64,000 nt of DNA from Okapia johnstoni (GCA_024291935.2 CM044307.1:96415461-96479460), one strand, 5' to 3'; shown: positions 1 to 14,790, counted from the stretch's first letter. Notes: a model not told the origin generated them from the letters alone. Numbers and translations: made by a program.

Positions 1-146
1 AAAAAAGAACAAATTATCTCAGTGGAAATTATGACACTCCAAAATACAGAAATAGAGCTACTGATCTACAGAAAGATGTGCTGCAAACTGATGAACTATG
101 ACAGATTCATTATCCTCTTTCACCTGGTATTTTTGATATAATTTAT

Positions 147-446
147 GTATTTATTTACGGCTGTGCAGGGCCTTCATTGCTTTGGGTAGGCCTTCTCCCA
201 CTGCAGAGAGTGGAGGCTACTCTGTTGCAGCGTGAGGCTGCTCATCGCAGTGGCTTCTCTCCTTGCAGAGCACAGACTCTGGTCACGTGGGCTCAGGAGC
301 TGTGGCCTGCGGGCTCTCCAGTGCAGGCTCAGGAACTGGGGTGCAAGGGCTGAGTGTGGAACCTTCCCAGACCAGGGATCCAGCCCATGTCCCCTACACT
401 GGCAGGTGGATTCTTATCCACTGCTCCCCCAGGGAAGCCCTCTTTC
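147..446 (-). repeat. CHR-type (tRNA-derived artiodactyl) SINE
   Basis: Antisense copy. The plus strand ends with the SINE head in reverse (ACTGCTCCCCCAGGGAAGCC) and shows the reversed A/B-box region with ATCCAGCCCATGTCCCC. Near full length, old and diverged. Open frames across it are incidental. Confidence 0.75.
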
Positions 447-859
447 ACCTGGTATTTTGATAACAAATATTATATAAATGTAAAACTAAGCTTAACCTGT
501 TTAGAGCATCAAGGCTTTGGTGAAAAATTCCCCTCAAAAATCCTTCATCCAAACTTAGAAAATTGCTGTTATTTTAATATCTGAGTTTCTCAAATATAGT
601 CAAATATAAATAAACACATATTTAAAATAATATGCTTAATTATCTCTTTTGAAAATAAGGGAAGAGATTTCTCTCCTTTTTCCTAGAGCATTTACTTTAG
701 AAAACTATAAGTACTTTCTCCACTCTTTGAATTGTACATAAGTTCTCTTGAAATTATTATTTAAACAATAGAGACTATTTTTTATGTGTAATGTAATTTG
801 ATCCAACCTGGTCCTTTGTACTAGTCTTCAGTCCATTCCCTAGACTGCAACCAGCGAAA
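447..859. other. Non-coding stretch, nothing recognised
   Basis: AT-rich sequence between a CHR SINE and an L2-like repeat, 3' of CAPS2 exon 10 on the minus strand. No splice-bounded frame matching the next CAPS2 segment was found. Confidence 0.5.
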
Positions 860-1345
860 TCTGTCTAAATCACAAACCTATTGATGCTACCTCCTTTCAT
901 TCCACCACCTTCTTACCTTTCAGTGACTCCCCAAGACATTTTAGGTAAGTCTTTAACAAAAGGCCACTCTTAGTAAGTTCTAATTTGTCTCCTGCCAATC
1001 CCCACCTTGAAGTTGAATTCAGTAGGACTGAACTCCTTTCAGTTCTCAAAAAAAGCCATGTCTTTCGAGCTTTTGTTCTTTGCACGACTTGTCTCCTCAC
1101 CGGAAAGCCTTGCTTCCCCTCTTCCATCTACACATACTGGCCTGCCTCCATCCAGGTTGGACAGCATTCCTTGAAGAAGCCTCCTTTGACTCTGCAAAAC
1201 TGGGTCATTGCCCCTCCTATCTGGCCCTCTGATCTCTTTCCCATCAGAATGTAATTCCCACAAAAGCAAGGATTCTTTTCAAGTTATTTACACTTCTATT
1301 TCCAATGCTTAGCCTGTGAGTATATATTTTATATGAATGATCATT
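860..1345 (+). repeat. L2-like ancient LINE 3' portion
   Basis: Pyrimidine-rich text of the kind seen in mammalian L2 3' regions, with the tail words AGAATGTAATTCCCACAAAA and CAAGGATTCTTTTC, a diverged form of the 'gtaagctccatgagggcaggga' ending. Short ORFs on both strands are chance. Confidence 0.5.
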
Positions 1346-3168
<1,823 letters not shown>

Positions 3169-3327
3169 TTATTTTTAAAATATCTACATTAGATAAGAAA
3201 AGTACCCAAAAGTTATGTCAATATTTTCAATGCACATACTGGATTAAAGATGAGGTTTAAACCTCTTTTTATTCCTGACTGCTATTGCTATTGCAGACAC
3301 AGAAGAACCCTGAGCTGTGGTACATAA

Positions 3328-3575
3328 TGGGCTTCCCTGGTGGCTCAGTGGTAAAGAATCCACCTGCCAATGCAGGAGACATAGGTTTGATTCCTGGATC
3401 ATAGGTTTGATCCTGGTTTGATTCCTGGTATTCTTCCTCTGGAAGATACCCTGGAGCAGCAAATGGCAACCCACTCCAGTATTCCTCAGTGGAAAATTCC
3501 ATAACAGAGGAGCCTGCTGCGCTACAGTCCATGGGGTCACAAAAGGCTGGACATGACTTATCAACTAAACAAAAA
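3328..3575 (+). repeat. Bov-A2 SINE with internal expansion
   Basis: Begins with the SINE head GGGCTTCCCTGGTGGCTCAG and ends at the GGACATGACTTATCAAC-type BovB-derived tail. The B-box region contains an imperfect tandem expansion in which the word ATAGGTTTGAT or GGTTTGATTCCTGG recurs at about 3382-3430. Confidence 0.9.
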
Positions 3576-3806
3576 CAACAAGTGGTATATAATACACGAA
3601 TAACTTCTATGCTAGAACTTAGCATATCAAAGTGCTACGAAAGTCACTATGAAACAGAGACAGCAGGTTTGTGCCTGGCAGTGTTGCAAGGCTAACCAAT
3701 AGCCATTTCTAACCCTCTTCTTTGCCTCTCTCCCATCACAGAATTTGCCTTCTTAGCCTCTCACAACTAGAAGTGACTAAGGGACCCAGTTCTTCCCGTA
3801 AACTTC

Positions 3807-3928
3807 CAGGAAAGACTTTATTTTTTTTTAGTTTATTTATCTATTTTTTTACTTTACAATATTGTATTGTTTTTTCCATACATTGTCATGAATCCGCCAT
3901 CTGTGTACATGTGTTCAGGAAAGACTTT
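3807..3928 (-). mobile_element. Very short 5'-truncated L1 3' end with target-site duplications
   Basis: Antisense L1 tail (T-rich start, then TTTACAATATTGTATTG and GAATCCGCCATC) of about 96 bp. It is bracketed by perfect 13-bp direct repeats CAGGAAAGACTTT at 3807-3819 and 3916-3928. This is a clean target-primed insertion signature. Confidence 0.85.
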
Positions 3929-4684
3929 CTTTTGTCCTGATAAGAGAACAGCACGGAAAGAGTTCCTGCCTGTGAACATGGCAGGGATATGATGCTAGTA
4001 GCCACAGTAGCAATCAGGCAACCAAAAAGGTCTCAGGGAAGCCAGCCCAGGGCTCTGCCTCACTGAGCCACTGAACTAAAACCAACAACTGGCCACCTCC
4101 AAGCAGCTGGTTGTACAAGGAAAATAAATCCTGATTCGTTTCAGCCACTGTCAGTCAGGTTTTCGGTTAAGGGTAGCCAAAAACATTCTTTGCCAAAATA
4201 GAGTAGAGACAAAGAGTGCAGGATGAGGTTCCAGTCTTGGCCATAGTTCTAGCTGTGAGACCTCAAATCAGTTATTTAATCTTTATGGCTTTTAGACGGC
4301 ATTGAATGATCTCACAAAGACTGCCAGTCCTAAAATTCTGTTGAATAATATGAAGCAAAACCCAATGACACACACTTTGACACCTTACCACCAATATTCT
4401 CCTCTGAAGATTCAGTGATGTCTCTTTACTTCCCTTCCTAAGTGATTTTATGACAGTCCCATAAAACTGCTGCTATAATGAAGTTTCAATAATGTGAACA
4501 GTAAGTAAGCGGGGAGCTCTCTGAGATCCTGAAACATTATACCTCCATAAAAATCTAGGCCTCAATGAAGGGTAAGCAACATAAAGCAAATAAGAACCTA
4601 TGAATCAAAGGAGAGTTCTGAACACAGAGCATAGCCATGAAAGTGTGGTCATCTCAATTCAATTTAATCCATTAGTAACAATGT
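3929..4684. other. CAPS2 intron stretch, nothing recognised
   Basis: No exon, repeat family or structured element recognised between the L1 tail and the MIR-like repeat. Confidence 0.45.
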
Positions 4685-4756
4685 GTTCCTTGAATGCCCA
4701 CTATGTGCCTGAAACAATTCTAAATGCTGAGAAAATAAAAAGCAATAATAATAATA

Positions 4757-4915
4757 ATACTATTTATTAAGAACTTCCAAGACATTAGTCTGTGTTAAAA
4801 TCTTTTTAATGTGTGTTGGTTCACTTAATGCTTGCAGTAACTCAATGAAGTAAGTGTTATTATCCCCGTTCTAAACATAAGGCTTATACAGTTAAACAGT
4901 TAGCACATGGCATAG
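4757..4915 (-). repeat. MIR SINE, antisense
   Basis: Shows the reversed MIR core: TTATTATCCCCGTTCTAAA, AACTCAATGAAGTAAGTG and GCACATGGCATAGCC. A short (AAT)n tract at 4745-4760 and an A14 tract near 4920 flank it. Confidence 0.75.
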
Positions 4916-4934
4916 CCAAAAAAAAAAAAAAAAA

Positions 4935-5759
4935 TTGCTCATAACCATTACATTACATTGCTTCTCAAAGGTAAACAGAACTCATTTTAACAGTAATAGA
5001 TTGAAATAACAGCTTCAAGGGTTCTAGAGTCTTCTTGAAAAGACAAAAAAAAAGGCATTTATATTATAAACTAGGAAGTTCCATGCTGGGGCTTTCAGTA
5101 TCCAATACGTAGCACCAATACTTCTCCAAGTCCTCAACCAATGGAGAAATAAGGATCAGGCGGATGAAGACCCACATATAAATTTTCTTATTAATAAAGC
5201 AGTTGGAAACCATGGTTTAGAAATGTAGCAACAACAAGCTAAGTCCTTAACACTAGAATTAAACAGACTAACCCAGTCATTTGCACTGGGGAGGCACCCT
5301 GTAAAGCTTAGTCTTAGGACAGAATGTGCACTTCTGCAGACAGCTGGGCCAAGGAGCAAGAGGGGAGGAAGTACCATACCACACGTGCCAATGCCTGCTT
5401 CCCACTCTATGGAGCAGAAATTTCTCCTCCTCTTCCTCTGGGAATAATGACTAAGGGCAGTGAAGTCCATCAATTCAATAACTCTAATCAAACCCCCACA
5501 GGATTTTTGTAGAACTAGACTAGCTAAATCTAAAACTTACATCAATGAGGAAGGAGCCAAAGTGTGCCAAGACAATACTAAAGCTAAACAAGCTTTAAGT
5601 ATTTAATATATAACAGTATATATATTAAACAATATATTAAACAATATATAATTAAGACAGGATAATTCTGCTGCAGGGATGCATAACAGGTAGATGAGAC
5701 TGAAAAAAAAAACAACCTAGAAACAAACCATACATTTGTAACAACTTCATATATGACAT
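4935..5759. other. CAPS2 intron stretch without recognised genes
   Basis: Mixed sequence. 5600-5655 contains a small tandem AT repeat built on TTAAACAATATA. Longer ORFs here lack splice or homology support. Confidence 0.45.
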
Positions 5760-6129
5760 AAGTGGCATTACAAGCCAGAGACACAACAAGTTGGTGAGAG
5801 ATTGGTAAACTGGTCTACAATAAATTTAGCAACTCTTGCTCATCAAAAGACATGATCAAGAGAATGAAAAGGTGACCAGAGGATAGGAAAAGACACTTCC
5901 AACAAATATAGCTGAAAAAGGACTTATAACTAGACCATATAAGTAAGTTCCACAAATCAATATGGAAAAGATAACCCAATAGACTTGAAGGGACTATAGG
6001 ATATCCTACAAGAGGATATCCAGATGACAAACATACATATGCAAAAGTGCTCAACATCATTAGTCTTTAGTGAAATATAAGTGAAAATCACCAATATATA
6101 CCCATAATATCACCAATATACGCCTGTGT
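5760..6129 (+). mobile_element. Old L1 ORF2 3' fragment, part 1 (split by BovB)
   Basis: Text typical of the L1 ORF2 C-terminal region, such as CTCATCAAAAGACATGATCA and GTGCTCAACATCATTAG. It stops where BovB begins near 6130 and resumes at 6843, so one L1 was interrupted. Confidence 0.8.
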
Positions 6130-6842
6130 TCAAACTACCGCACAATTGCATTCATCTCACAAGCTAGCAAAGTAATGCTCAAAATTCTCCAAGGCAGGCT
6201 TCAACGGTACATGAACCATGAAATTCCAGATGTTCAAGCTGGATTTAGAAAAGGCAGAGGAACCAGAGATCAAATTGCCAACATCCGCTGGATCATCAAA
6301 AAAGCAAGAGAATACTAGAAAAACATCTACTTCTGCTTTATTGATTATGCCAAAGCCTTTGACTGTGTAGATCACAACAAACTGTGGAAAATTCTTAAAG
6401 AGATGGGAATACCAGACCACCTGACCTGCCTCCTGAGAAATCTGTATGCAGGCCAAGAAGCAGTTAGAACCAGACATGGAACAACAGATTGGTTCCAAAT
6501 CGGGAAAGGAGTACGTCAAGGCTGCATATTGTCACCCTGCTTATTTAACTTATATGCAGAGTACATCCTGAGAACTGCTGGGCTGGATGAAGCACAAGTG
6601 GGAATCAAAATTGCCAGAAAAAATATCAATAACTTAAGATACACAGATGACACCACTCTTATGGCAGAAAGTGAAAAACTAGATTCTCTTGATGAAAGTG
6701 AAAGAGCAGAGTGAAAAAACTGGCTTAAAACTCACATTCAGAAAACCAAGATCATGGCATCTGGTGCCATCACTTCATGGCAAATAGATGGGGAAACAAT
6801 GGAAACAGTAACAGACTTTATTTTGGGGGGCTCCAAAATCAC
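6130..6842 (+). mobile_element. BovB (RTE LINE) fragment with reverse-transcriptase core
   Basis: Internal BovB segment truncated at both ends. Translation shows DYAKAFDCVDH, the thumb-side VRQGCILSPCLFNLYAEYI and an altered catalytic box Y-T-D-D (6640-6651) where YADD is usual. There are stops (TAG at 6316-6318) and indels, so it is dead. It sits inside an L1 and is antisense to CAPS2. Confidence 0.92.
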
Positions 6843-7430
6843 CTTCTTACTGCTACTGGTGGGAGTTTTTAATTGCAGCAACCACTTTGGAAGACTATTT
6901 GGCAGTATTCTTTAAAGCTGAACATATGCATAGTAAATGGGCCAGCAATTCCACTTCTAAGTGAGTACTGAGCAGAAATGAGTACATATGTTCACCAAAA
7001 GGCATGCACTAAAGTTCATGGCAGCACTATTCATAAACTGCCAAATGTCCACCAACAGCTGTGAATAAACAAACTATGGTATATTTATACAATAAAATAC
7101 TGTACAGTAATGAGGCTAAAGGAAAACTCCAAATAACACAGATTAAACTCACAAATGTAACATTAAGCAAAAGAATTCAGACTCAGAGTCCAAGTTTTGT
7201 GATTTCATGTAAATTTATAACCAGACAGTAACAATCTACAATATTAGGACAGAGAGGTTAACCTGGTGTTGCAGAGGAAGTGTGAAGTAACTGAGGGGCA
7301 GCACACGGATGGTTTCTGGGGTGTGATCTATTTCTTGGTCCAGGAATAATGCACAAGTTTTGTTCCGTTTGTGAAAATTCCTATGCTGTACATTTAACAT
7401 GCGTACACTTTGTGAATGAATGTTTTATTT
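6843..7430 (+). mobile_element. Old L1 ORF2 3' fragment, part 2
   Basis: Continuation of the L1 begun at 5760: GCCAGCAATTCCACTTC, GCACTATTCATAAACTGCC and TGTCCACCAACAGCTGTG, the end of ORF2. Confidence 0.8.
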
Positions 7431-7468
7431 TTATACAAGTTTACTTTAAGAAAGAGAAGTTTAGACAT

Positions 7469-8036
7469 ATGGTAGCTGAGTGATGGCCTCAGAAATATAC
7501 TCACATCCTCATCTTCAGGACACATAATTAATTTACACATGATAACAGGGACTTTGCAAATGTGATTAAGTTAAAAGATCTGGAGATGAGAAGATTAACC
7601 AGGATTATACAGGTAGGTTCAGTGCAATCACAAGTGTTTTATAACAGGAAAGCAGAAGGGTACGTGACACCTACAGAAGAGGAACAGCAGAGTAATAACA
7701 CCCCTCTGCTTTGAAGGTAGAAGAAGGGACCACAAGCCAAGGGATAAGGGCAGCCCCTAGAAACTGAAAAAGGCACAGAAACTATTCTTCCCAGAAGCCT
7801 CTGGAAGGATGCAATCCTGTCAGCGCCTTGATTCTAGATGTCTGAACTCCAGACATGGAAGAGAATAAATTAGGCAAAGAAACGATTCTTCCTGGAAGCC
7901 TCCAGAAGGAATGCAGTCCTGTCAGCTCCTTGATTCTAGATTCCTGAACTCCAGAAGTGGAAGAGAATAAATTTGTGTCGATTTAAAAATACTGTGCATG
8001 GTAATCTGTTACAGCAGCAATAGGAAATTAGTAGGT
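7469..8036 (+). repeat. Ancient LTR-like repeat with internal tandem duplication
   Basis: An old interspersed repeat ending in GTTACAGCAGCAATAGGAAA, of a MaLR/MLT-like type (family not certain). A 101-bp unit (7771-7871) is repeated at 7872-7968. The two units share GAAGCCTC, GATGCAATCCTGTCAG-like text and GAGAATAAAT. Non-coding relic. Confidence 0.6.
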
Positions 8037-8828
<792 letters not shown>

Positions 8829-9099
8829 TCAATATTATAATGAAATGCTCTAGTATTCACATATTTATAAGCAGTTGGAAAAACCCATATGCAAATGCAA
8901 ATTTATACTACTTGCAGAATGAATGATCTATCAGATATTAACTGAATAAATTTAATAATTAAAAACATCATAGAAGTGAATATTCCTATCTATCTCTTTT
9001 TCCATAAGTGTTATCTAAAAATAAATTGAGATTTCTGAGAGGATTTGGAGCTTCATGTCTTCCTCTTACTATTCTTTAAACAAAAAGACATTGTCCCGA

Positions 9100-10383
9100 T
9101 GACTTCTGAAGAAAAGACAGGAAGCAAAATATGTAAGCAACCATATGGATTTCTGGGGTGGGGAGGAAGCATTCCAAGCAGAGGGGAAAATAAATGCAAA
9201 GTACCTGAGATATCAGTGAATCTGGTATGTTTCAGAATGGAGGAAGCCAGATGGCAAAGCAGAGTACACAAGAGAGAAGTAGGAAAAGGGGTCTAGGGTC
9301 TAATGGTGGGCAAAACATGCAGGGACTGGGGAGAATGTGTTATTGACCGAGTTTTTCAGCACGCCTTATTCACATCCTTGGCATGCCCTCATTATAAAGG
9401 TAGAGTACTTTCTTTGACTTTTTGCCATTGGAAATGCTTTGGCAGCCGGATGGCTCTGCTGATCTGAACTGAACTAATTCGTGTAAGTGTGGGTTGTTTG
9501 GGAATATGTTCACCTAGGATCATCTTGGCTAAGTGGTCCAGCTGCATTTAGAGAAGGATTTTGTTTTTGAGAACAAGTGGGTTAACCAAGCTAACAAAGA
9601 TGGCAGAAGCACAAAAAAGCAAATGGAAACATGAGGTTTTTTAAGGCTTAAACTCAGAATTAAGCCCGCTGCTTTTGGTCATATATAATAGGCCAAAGTA
9701 AGTGAAAAGTAACAGCTACTCAGCCAAGTCTAGCCTGGACAGCTGACCTGAAGACACATGAGCTATAATTCATGACTACTGTTTTAAGCTACTCGGTTTA
9801 TAGCGATATGTAACCAATACATGTGCATGCTCAGTCACTTCAGCCATGTCTGACTCTTTGCAACCCCATGGACTGTAGCCCACAAGGCTCCTCTGTGCAT
9901 AGGAGTATCCTGGCAAGAATACTGGCCTGGGTTGCCATTTCCTCTTCCAGAGGATCTTCCCGACCCAGGGACTGAACCCTTGTGTCCTCCGTCTCCTGCA
10001 TTGCAGCAGATTCTTTACCCACTGAGCTACCTGGGAAGCAACCAATACATACACCTTACAGATTTTATTCTGATTGAGATGGGAAGTTACTGGAAGGTTT
10101 GATGTGGTTTATGTTTTTAATGGACTCACTCTGGCTGCTAAATTGAGAATAGTCCAATTAGGGGCAAATGCAGGTACAATGAGTCCAATTAGAAAGTGTC
10201 TGAAATAATCCAGGAGACAGGAGATGAGAAGGTGAACAGGGAGGGTAGCAGCAGAGAGGGATAAATTTATTTTGATGGTAGACCTGAGTTTGCCAACAAA
10301 CTGCAGATAGGATTTGAGTGAAAGAGAAGGATTAAAGGCATTAACAAGATTTTAGGCCTAAATAACTTGAAGAATTATTACAA
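9100..10383. repeat. Ancient L2-like repeat, first part, with a Bov-tA inside
   Basis: Contains GGAAGCATTCCAAGCAGAGG, the text around GGACTCACTCTGGCTGCTAA, and AATAATCCAGGAGACAGGAG, words that recur in the related repeats at 12.4, 27.6, 33.4 and 35.8 kb. Interrupted by a Bov-tA at 9819-10040 and then by BovB at 10384. The family name is uncertain. Confidence 0.45.
9819..10040 (-). repeat. Bov-tA SINE, antisense
   Basis: Shows TGTCTGACTCTTTGCAACCC and GGACTGTAGCCCACAAGG, then the reversed tRNA-like head ending CACTGAGCTACCTGGGAAGC. About 220 bp, near full length. Confidence 0.92.
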
Positions 10384-12252
10384 ATAGCTGAGAAAAGAAA
10401 AGATGCAAAAGGCAAAGGAGAAAAGGAAAGATATACCCATTTGAATGCAGAGTTCCAAAGAATAGCAAGGAGAGATAAGAAAGTCTTCCTCAGTGATCAG
10501 TGCAAAGAAATAGAGGAAAACAATAGAATAGGAAAGAATAGAAACCTCTTCAAGAAAATTAGAGATACAAAGGGAACTTCTCATGAAAAGATGGGTACAA
10601 TAAAGGACAGAAGTGTACATGGACCTAACAGAAGCAGAAGATATTAAGAAGAGGTGGTGAGAATACACAGAAGAACTGTACAAAAAAGATCTTCATGACC
10701 CAGATAATCAAGATGGTATGATCACTCACACTCACCTAGAGCCAGACATCCTGGAATGTAAAGTCAAGTGGACCTTAAGAAGCATCACTACGAACAAAGC
10801 TAGTGGAGGTGATGGAATTCCAGCTGAGCTATTTCAAATCCTAAAAGGTGATGCTGTGAAAGTGCTGCACTCTATATGCAAGCAAATTTGTAAACTCAGC
10901 AGTGGCCACAGGACTGGAAAAGGTAAGTTTTCATTCCAATCCCAAAGAAAAGCACTGCCAAAGAATGCTCAACTACCACACAGTTGCACACATCTCACAT
11001 GCTACTAAAGTAATGCCCAAAATTCTCCAAGCCAGGCTTCAATAATACGTGAACTGTGAACTACCAGATGTTGAAGCTGGATTTAGAAAAGGTAGAGGAA
11101 CCAGATCAAATTGCCAACATTCAATACATCATCGAAAAAGGGATTCCAGAAAAACATCTACTTCTGCTTTATTGACTGCACTAAAGCCTTTGACAGTGTG
11201 GATCACAATGAACTGTGGAAAATTCTGAAAGAGATGGGAATATCAGACCACCTGACCTGCCTCTTGAGAAACCTGTATGCAGGTCAAGAAGCAACAGTTA
11301 GAACTGGACACGGAACAACAGACTGGTTCCAAACTAGGAAAGTATTAGTCAAGGCTGTATATTGTCACCCTGCTTGTTTAACTTATATGCAGAGTACATC
11401 ATGAGAAATGCTGGGCTGGATGAAGCACAAGATAGAATCAAAATTGCCGGGAGAAATATCAATAACCTCAGATATGCAGATGACACCATCCTTATGGCAG
11501 ACAGCAAAGAAGAACTGAAGAGGCTCTTTATGAAAGTGAAAGAGGAGAGTGAAAAAGTTGGCTTAAAGCTCAACATTCAGAAAACTAAGATCATGACAAC
11601 TTGTCCCATCACTTCATGGCAAATAAATGGGGAAATAATGGAATTAGTGAAAGACTTTATTTTGGGGGGCTCCAAAATCACTGCAAACGGTGACCGCAGC
11701 CATGAAATTCAGACGCTTGCTTGTGGAAGAAAAGCTATGACCAACCTAGACAGCATATTAAAAAGCAGAGACATTACTTTGCCAACAAACGTCTGTCTAG
11801 TCAAAGCTATGGTTTTTCCAGTAGTCACATATGGATGTGAGATTTGGACCATAAAGAAAGCTGAACACTGAAGAATTGATGCTTTTGAACTATGGTGTTG
11901 GAGAAGACTCTTGAGAGTCCCTTGGACTGCAAGAGGATCAAAACAGTCAATCCTAAAGGAAATCAGTCCTGAATATTCATTGGAAGGACTGATGCTGAAG
12001 CTGAAACTCTAATACTTTGGCCCCCTGATGTGAAGAACTGACTGCTTAGAAAAGACCCTGATGCTGGAAAAGATCAAAGGCAGGAGGAGAAGGGGAGGAC
12101 AGAGAATGAGAATGTTGGATGGCATCACTGACTCAATGGACATGAGTTTGAGTAAGCTCTGGGGGTTGGTGATGGACAGGGAAGCCTGGCATGCTGCAGT
12201 CCATAGGGTCACAAAGAGTCGGACATGACTGAGCGACTGAACTAATGGACTG
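10384..12252 (+). mobile_element. BovB LINE, longest copy in the window (about 1.87 kb, 5'-truncated)
   Basis: Runs from the pre-RT region (AATGCAGAGTTCCAAAGAAT) through RT to the 3' end GGACATGACTGAGCGACTGA. Translated pieces include ITTNKASGGDGIPAELFQIL, TKAFDSVDHNELWKILKEMG and the intact catalytic box YADD at 11473-11484, then the C-terminal PVVTYGCEIWTIKKAEH. Frameshifts and stops separate the pieces, so it is inactive. It sits inside an older repeat in the intron between CAPS2 exons 6 and 7, antisense to the gene. Confidence 0.93.
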
Positions 12253-12600
12253 AACTTGAATAATCTTGTTGCCGTGGAAGAAAACTAAAGAGGATTTCAT
12301 AATGAGGGAAGGAAAGAGAATGACTGTCAGATACCAAAGTAACATTTCCCAACGTTACTTTGGGATTTGGATTAGGGCAGTAACAGCATATAGATGGTTA
12401 CTGAAGACCCGATACTGGATGAAATCACCTAGAAAGTAAAAGTAGAAGTCCAAGAAGTAGTAGTCCTTGTGTATTCCTATGTATAAAGATAGGAGAGATG
12501 AAGAGGAACCAGGAAAGGAGGCTGAGAATTGGAAGGGAGGAGGACAAACCAGCCATGTGTGGTATGCCAGAAGCCAAGGGAGGATAAGAAAAGTGCTTCA
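12253..12600. repeat. Ancient L2-like repeat, second part
   Basis: Resumes the repeat interrupted by BovB (GGGATTTGGATTAGGGCAGT..., CCAGGAAAGGAGGCTGAGAA). Family uncertain. Confidence 0.4.
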
Positions 12601-13696
12601 AAGAGAAGCAAGTTTTCAACCCAGTAGATGGCACTGATGGGTCGAGTAACTGAGAATTAGGAAATTGCCATTAATCCAGCAATACGGATGTCACTAGCTA
12701 TCTTATGAAGAGACATGGTGGTGGCATTTGGGGAGTAAAAATGTAAAGTCAGTTCAGGTAATAAAAGGAGAAATACTGAAGATTGTAAGTAAAACTGTGT
12801 CAAAAAATTAACTAAGAAACATGCATATAGACTATCATTCTTTCTCTCTGCCACCCAACTAAGTAGTTATCTTTTTCAAAGCTAAACTTGAGTCTTACTT
12901 CTGCTGTGACGACTTCCTAGACTACTTCAGCCTCTTCTGAAATCTTGCATTACTTACATAGTCATGCAATTTAGCCCAGCAGGTATTGAAACTTTATATA
13001 GTTTTCTAAGGATTGCAAAACTTTACATTAGGCTTTAAAATTCATGACAATCCCACAGTTCCCAAACTGTGCAGTGAGTCACACTCGGGTGTCACAGGGA
13101 AGTCAAAGGAACACCGCTGGATATTTTTAGTTTTTGAGGGAAATAGTGATATTTAATTGTGGCATACCACACAAACTACTAGCTCCAAGTAATTCACAGC
13201 TTCAGCAAAATACCACCTTACACTCCGTCAATGAATGATGTCACATCTTTGCAAAGCTGGCTTTTCTACAGTTGCTGTGATAAAAAGCAGGTGCCATGTG
13301 GACTAGAACTTGGGAGTGGCAGCATTCTATACAGTTCTAAGATTTGAGTGATTATTTGTCATCCAAGAATGCATGTGTCCCATTAGTGAGTAATTGCATA
13401 TTTACAAAGGAAATAAAAACATTTTTTCAATTTGTATTATTTTTTCAGATGACCATTAAGTTACTAGGAAGAAAATGTTTACTAAGCTATTTAGACAAAA
13501 AATACTTAGTAGATAGAACTATTAAGTATTTCTGTTGGGCAAGGAGTCTGGTGGGAAAAAAAAGTCACTGAAACACCACAAGTGCAGTAAACAGAGAAAG
13601 TATGGAAACCTCTGAGTTGACCATTCAAATACAGATGTCATGTATAAAAAGGAAATGTAATGAATGCTTTCTGAATGGATCTCTATTCACGCTTAC
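12601..13696. other. CAPS2 intron stretch, 3' side of exon 6; nothing recognised
   Basis: No named repeat or further exon. The open frame at 13344-13571 has no splice or homology support. Confidence 0.45.
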
Positions 13697-13764
13697 CTGG
13701 ATAAGTGGTCTGTCATCACTTGCTCTGCAACAATCTGTTTCTTCTTCTCTGCAGCCACAATGTC
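13697..13764 (-). CDS. CAPS2: CAPS2 coding exon 6
   Basis: 68 nt between CTTCTCAG|GACATTG and TCCAG|GTAAGC. It encodes DIVAAEKKKQIVAEQVMTDH then LS, and leaves AG for a split arginine. It is alpha-helical and charged, as in the family. The intron on its 3' side holds BovB, Bov-tA and an old repeat before the next exon at 8799. Confidence 0.92.
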
Positions 13765-13898
13765 CTGAGAAGAGAAAATAAAGAAAACGCCATTGTCCAT
13801 AAAGCAGAACAATACTATAGTTAACATAAGAGTCCTAAAACATAGACATTTCCAATTTCTTTCTTAAATAGAGATTACCATATCATCAGTCTCCAATG

Positions 13899-14110
13899 GC
13901 TTCCCAGTGTCTCAGCAGGGAAAGAATCTGCCTGCAACACAGGAGACACAGGAGATGCAGGTTTGCTCCCTGGGTCAGGAAGACCCCCTGGAGAAGGAAG
14001 TGGCAACCTGCTCCAGTATTCTTGCCTGAAAAATCCCATGACAGAGGCGCCTGGCAAGCTACAGTCTATGGGGTTGCAAAGAGTTGGACATGACTGAGAG
14101 ACTAAGCACA
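13899..14110 (+). repeat. Bov-A2 SINE
   Basis: Head GCTTCCCAGTGTCTCAGCAG through GGTTGCAAAGAGTTGGACAT and GACTGAGAGACTAAGCAC. About 210 bp, sense on the plus strand, 135 bp from CAPS2 exon 6. Confidence 0.92.
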
Positions 14111-14790
14111 TTCCTATCATCATTAATAAATTTAAATTCCAATTATTTAATCTAAAAATACATGTATTTGCTAAAATGTAATACAGTAAATTTTGGTAGA
14201 AATCATCAGGGATTTCCGTATCAGTCAGACAATGGATGTAAAACCCAGAAGCAAGAGAGAGAGGTGACACTGATGAGTATAGAGTCCATGAAGAACATGC
14301 ACTTTGGGTGTTGACATTTATGGTGGCGTACACTTTGGAGGAAAGGTTAGAACCACCCTCAGGCATGTTGATTTAGAGAGCTGTGTAAACAGAAGGCAGA
14401 TTAGAAGCAGAAATCACACAAATGCAACTGAAAAATGACAAAGTGGAAGAGATGGACATAAAAACCATAGGTTCACTGCTTCTGTTGTTCATTTAGATAA
14501 AAACTAAGTTGAAAAGTTTCCACCTACATTTAAAAAGTAAATTGGTACTAATTTCAGATGCATTCAAAATTTACTCATGTAAAACATCTCCTTTAAAATA
14601 TTGATAAAGGTGTGCTATCACAATAGAGTAAAATGTGCTTGATGGTGAATTAAATATGATGCCACTAAGAAAGTAATTGTATGGGAAAAGAAATCCACAA
14701 ACACCTAGATGGCTCTGGATTATACTAAGAACAGTAGCCAAAAGGCCTTAGTATTTAATAACATCCATTCAAGTATAACTTTAGTAAAAA
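14111..14790. other. CAPS2 intron between exons 5 and 6; nothing recognised
   Basis: AT-rich, single-copy-looking. Confidence 0.45.

Noticed and set aside
13875..14366. 163-codon minus-strand ORF
   Set aside because: Runs through an antisense Bov-A2 (13899-14110); SINEs commonly give such open frames.
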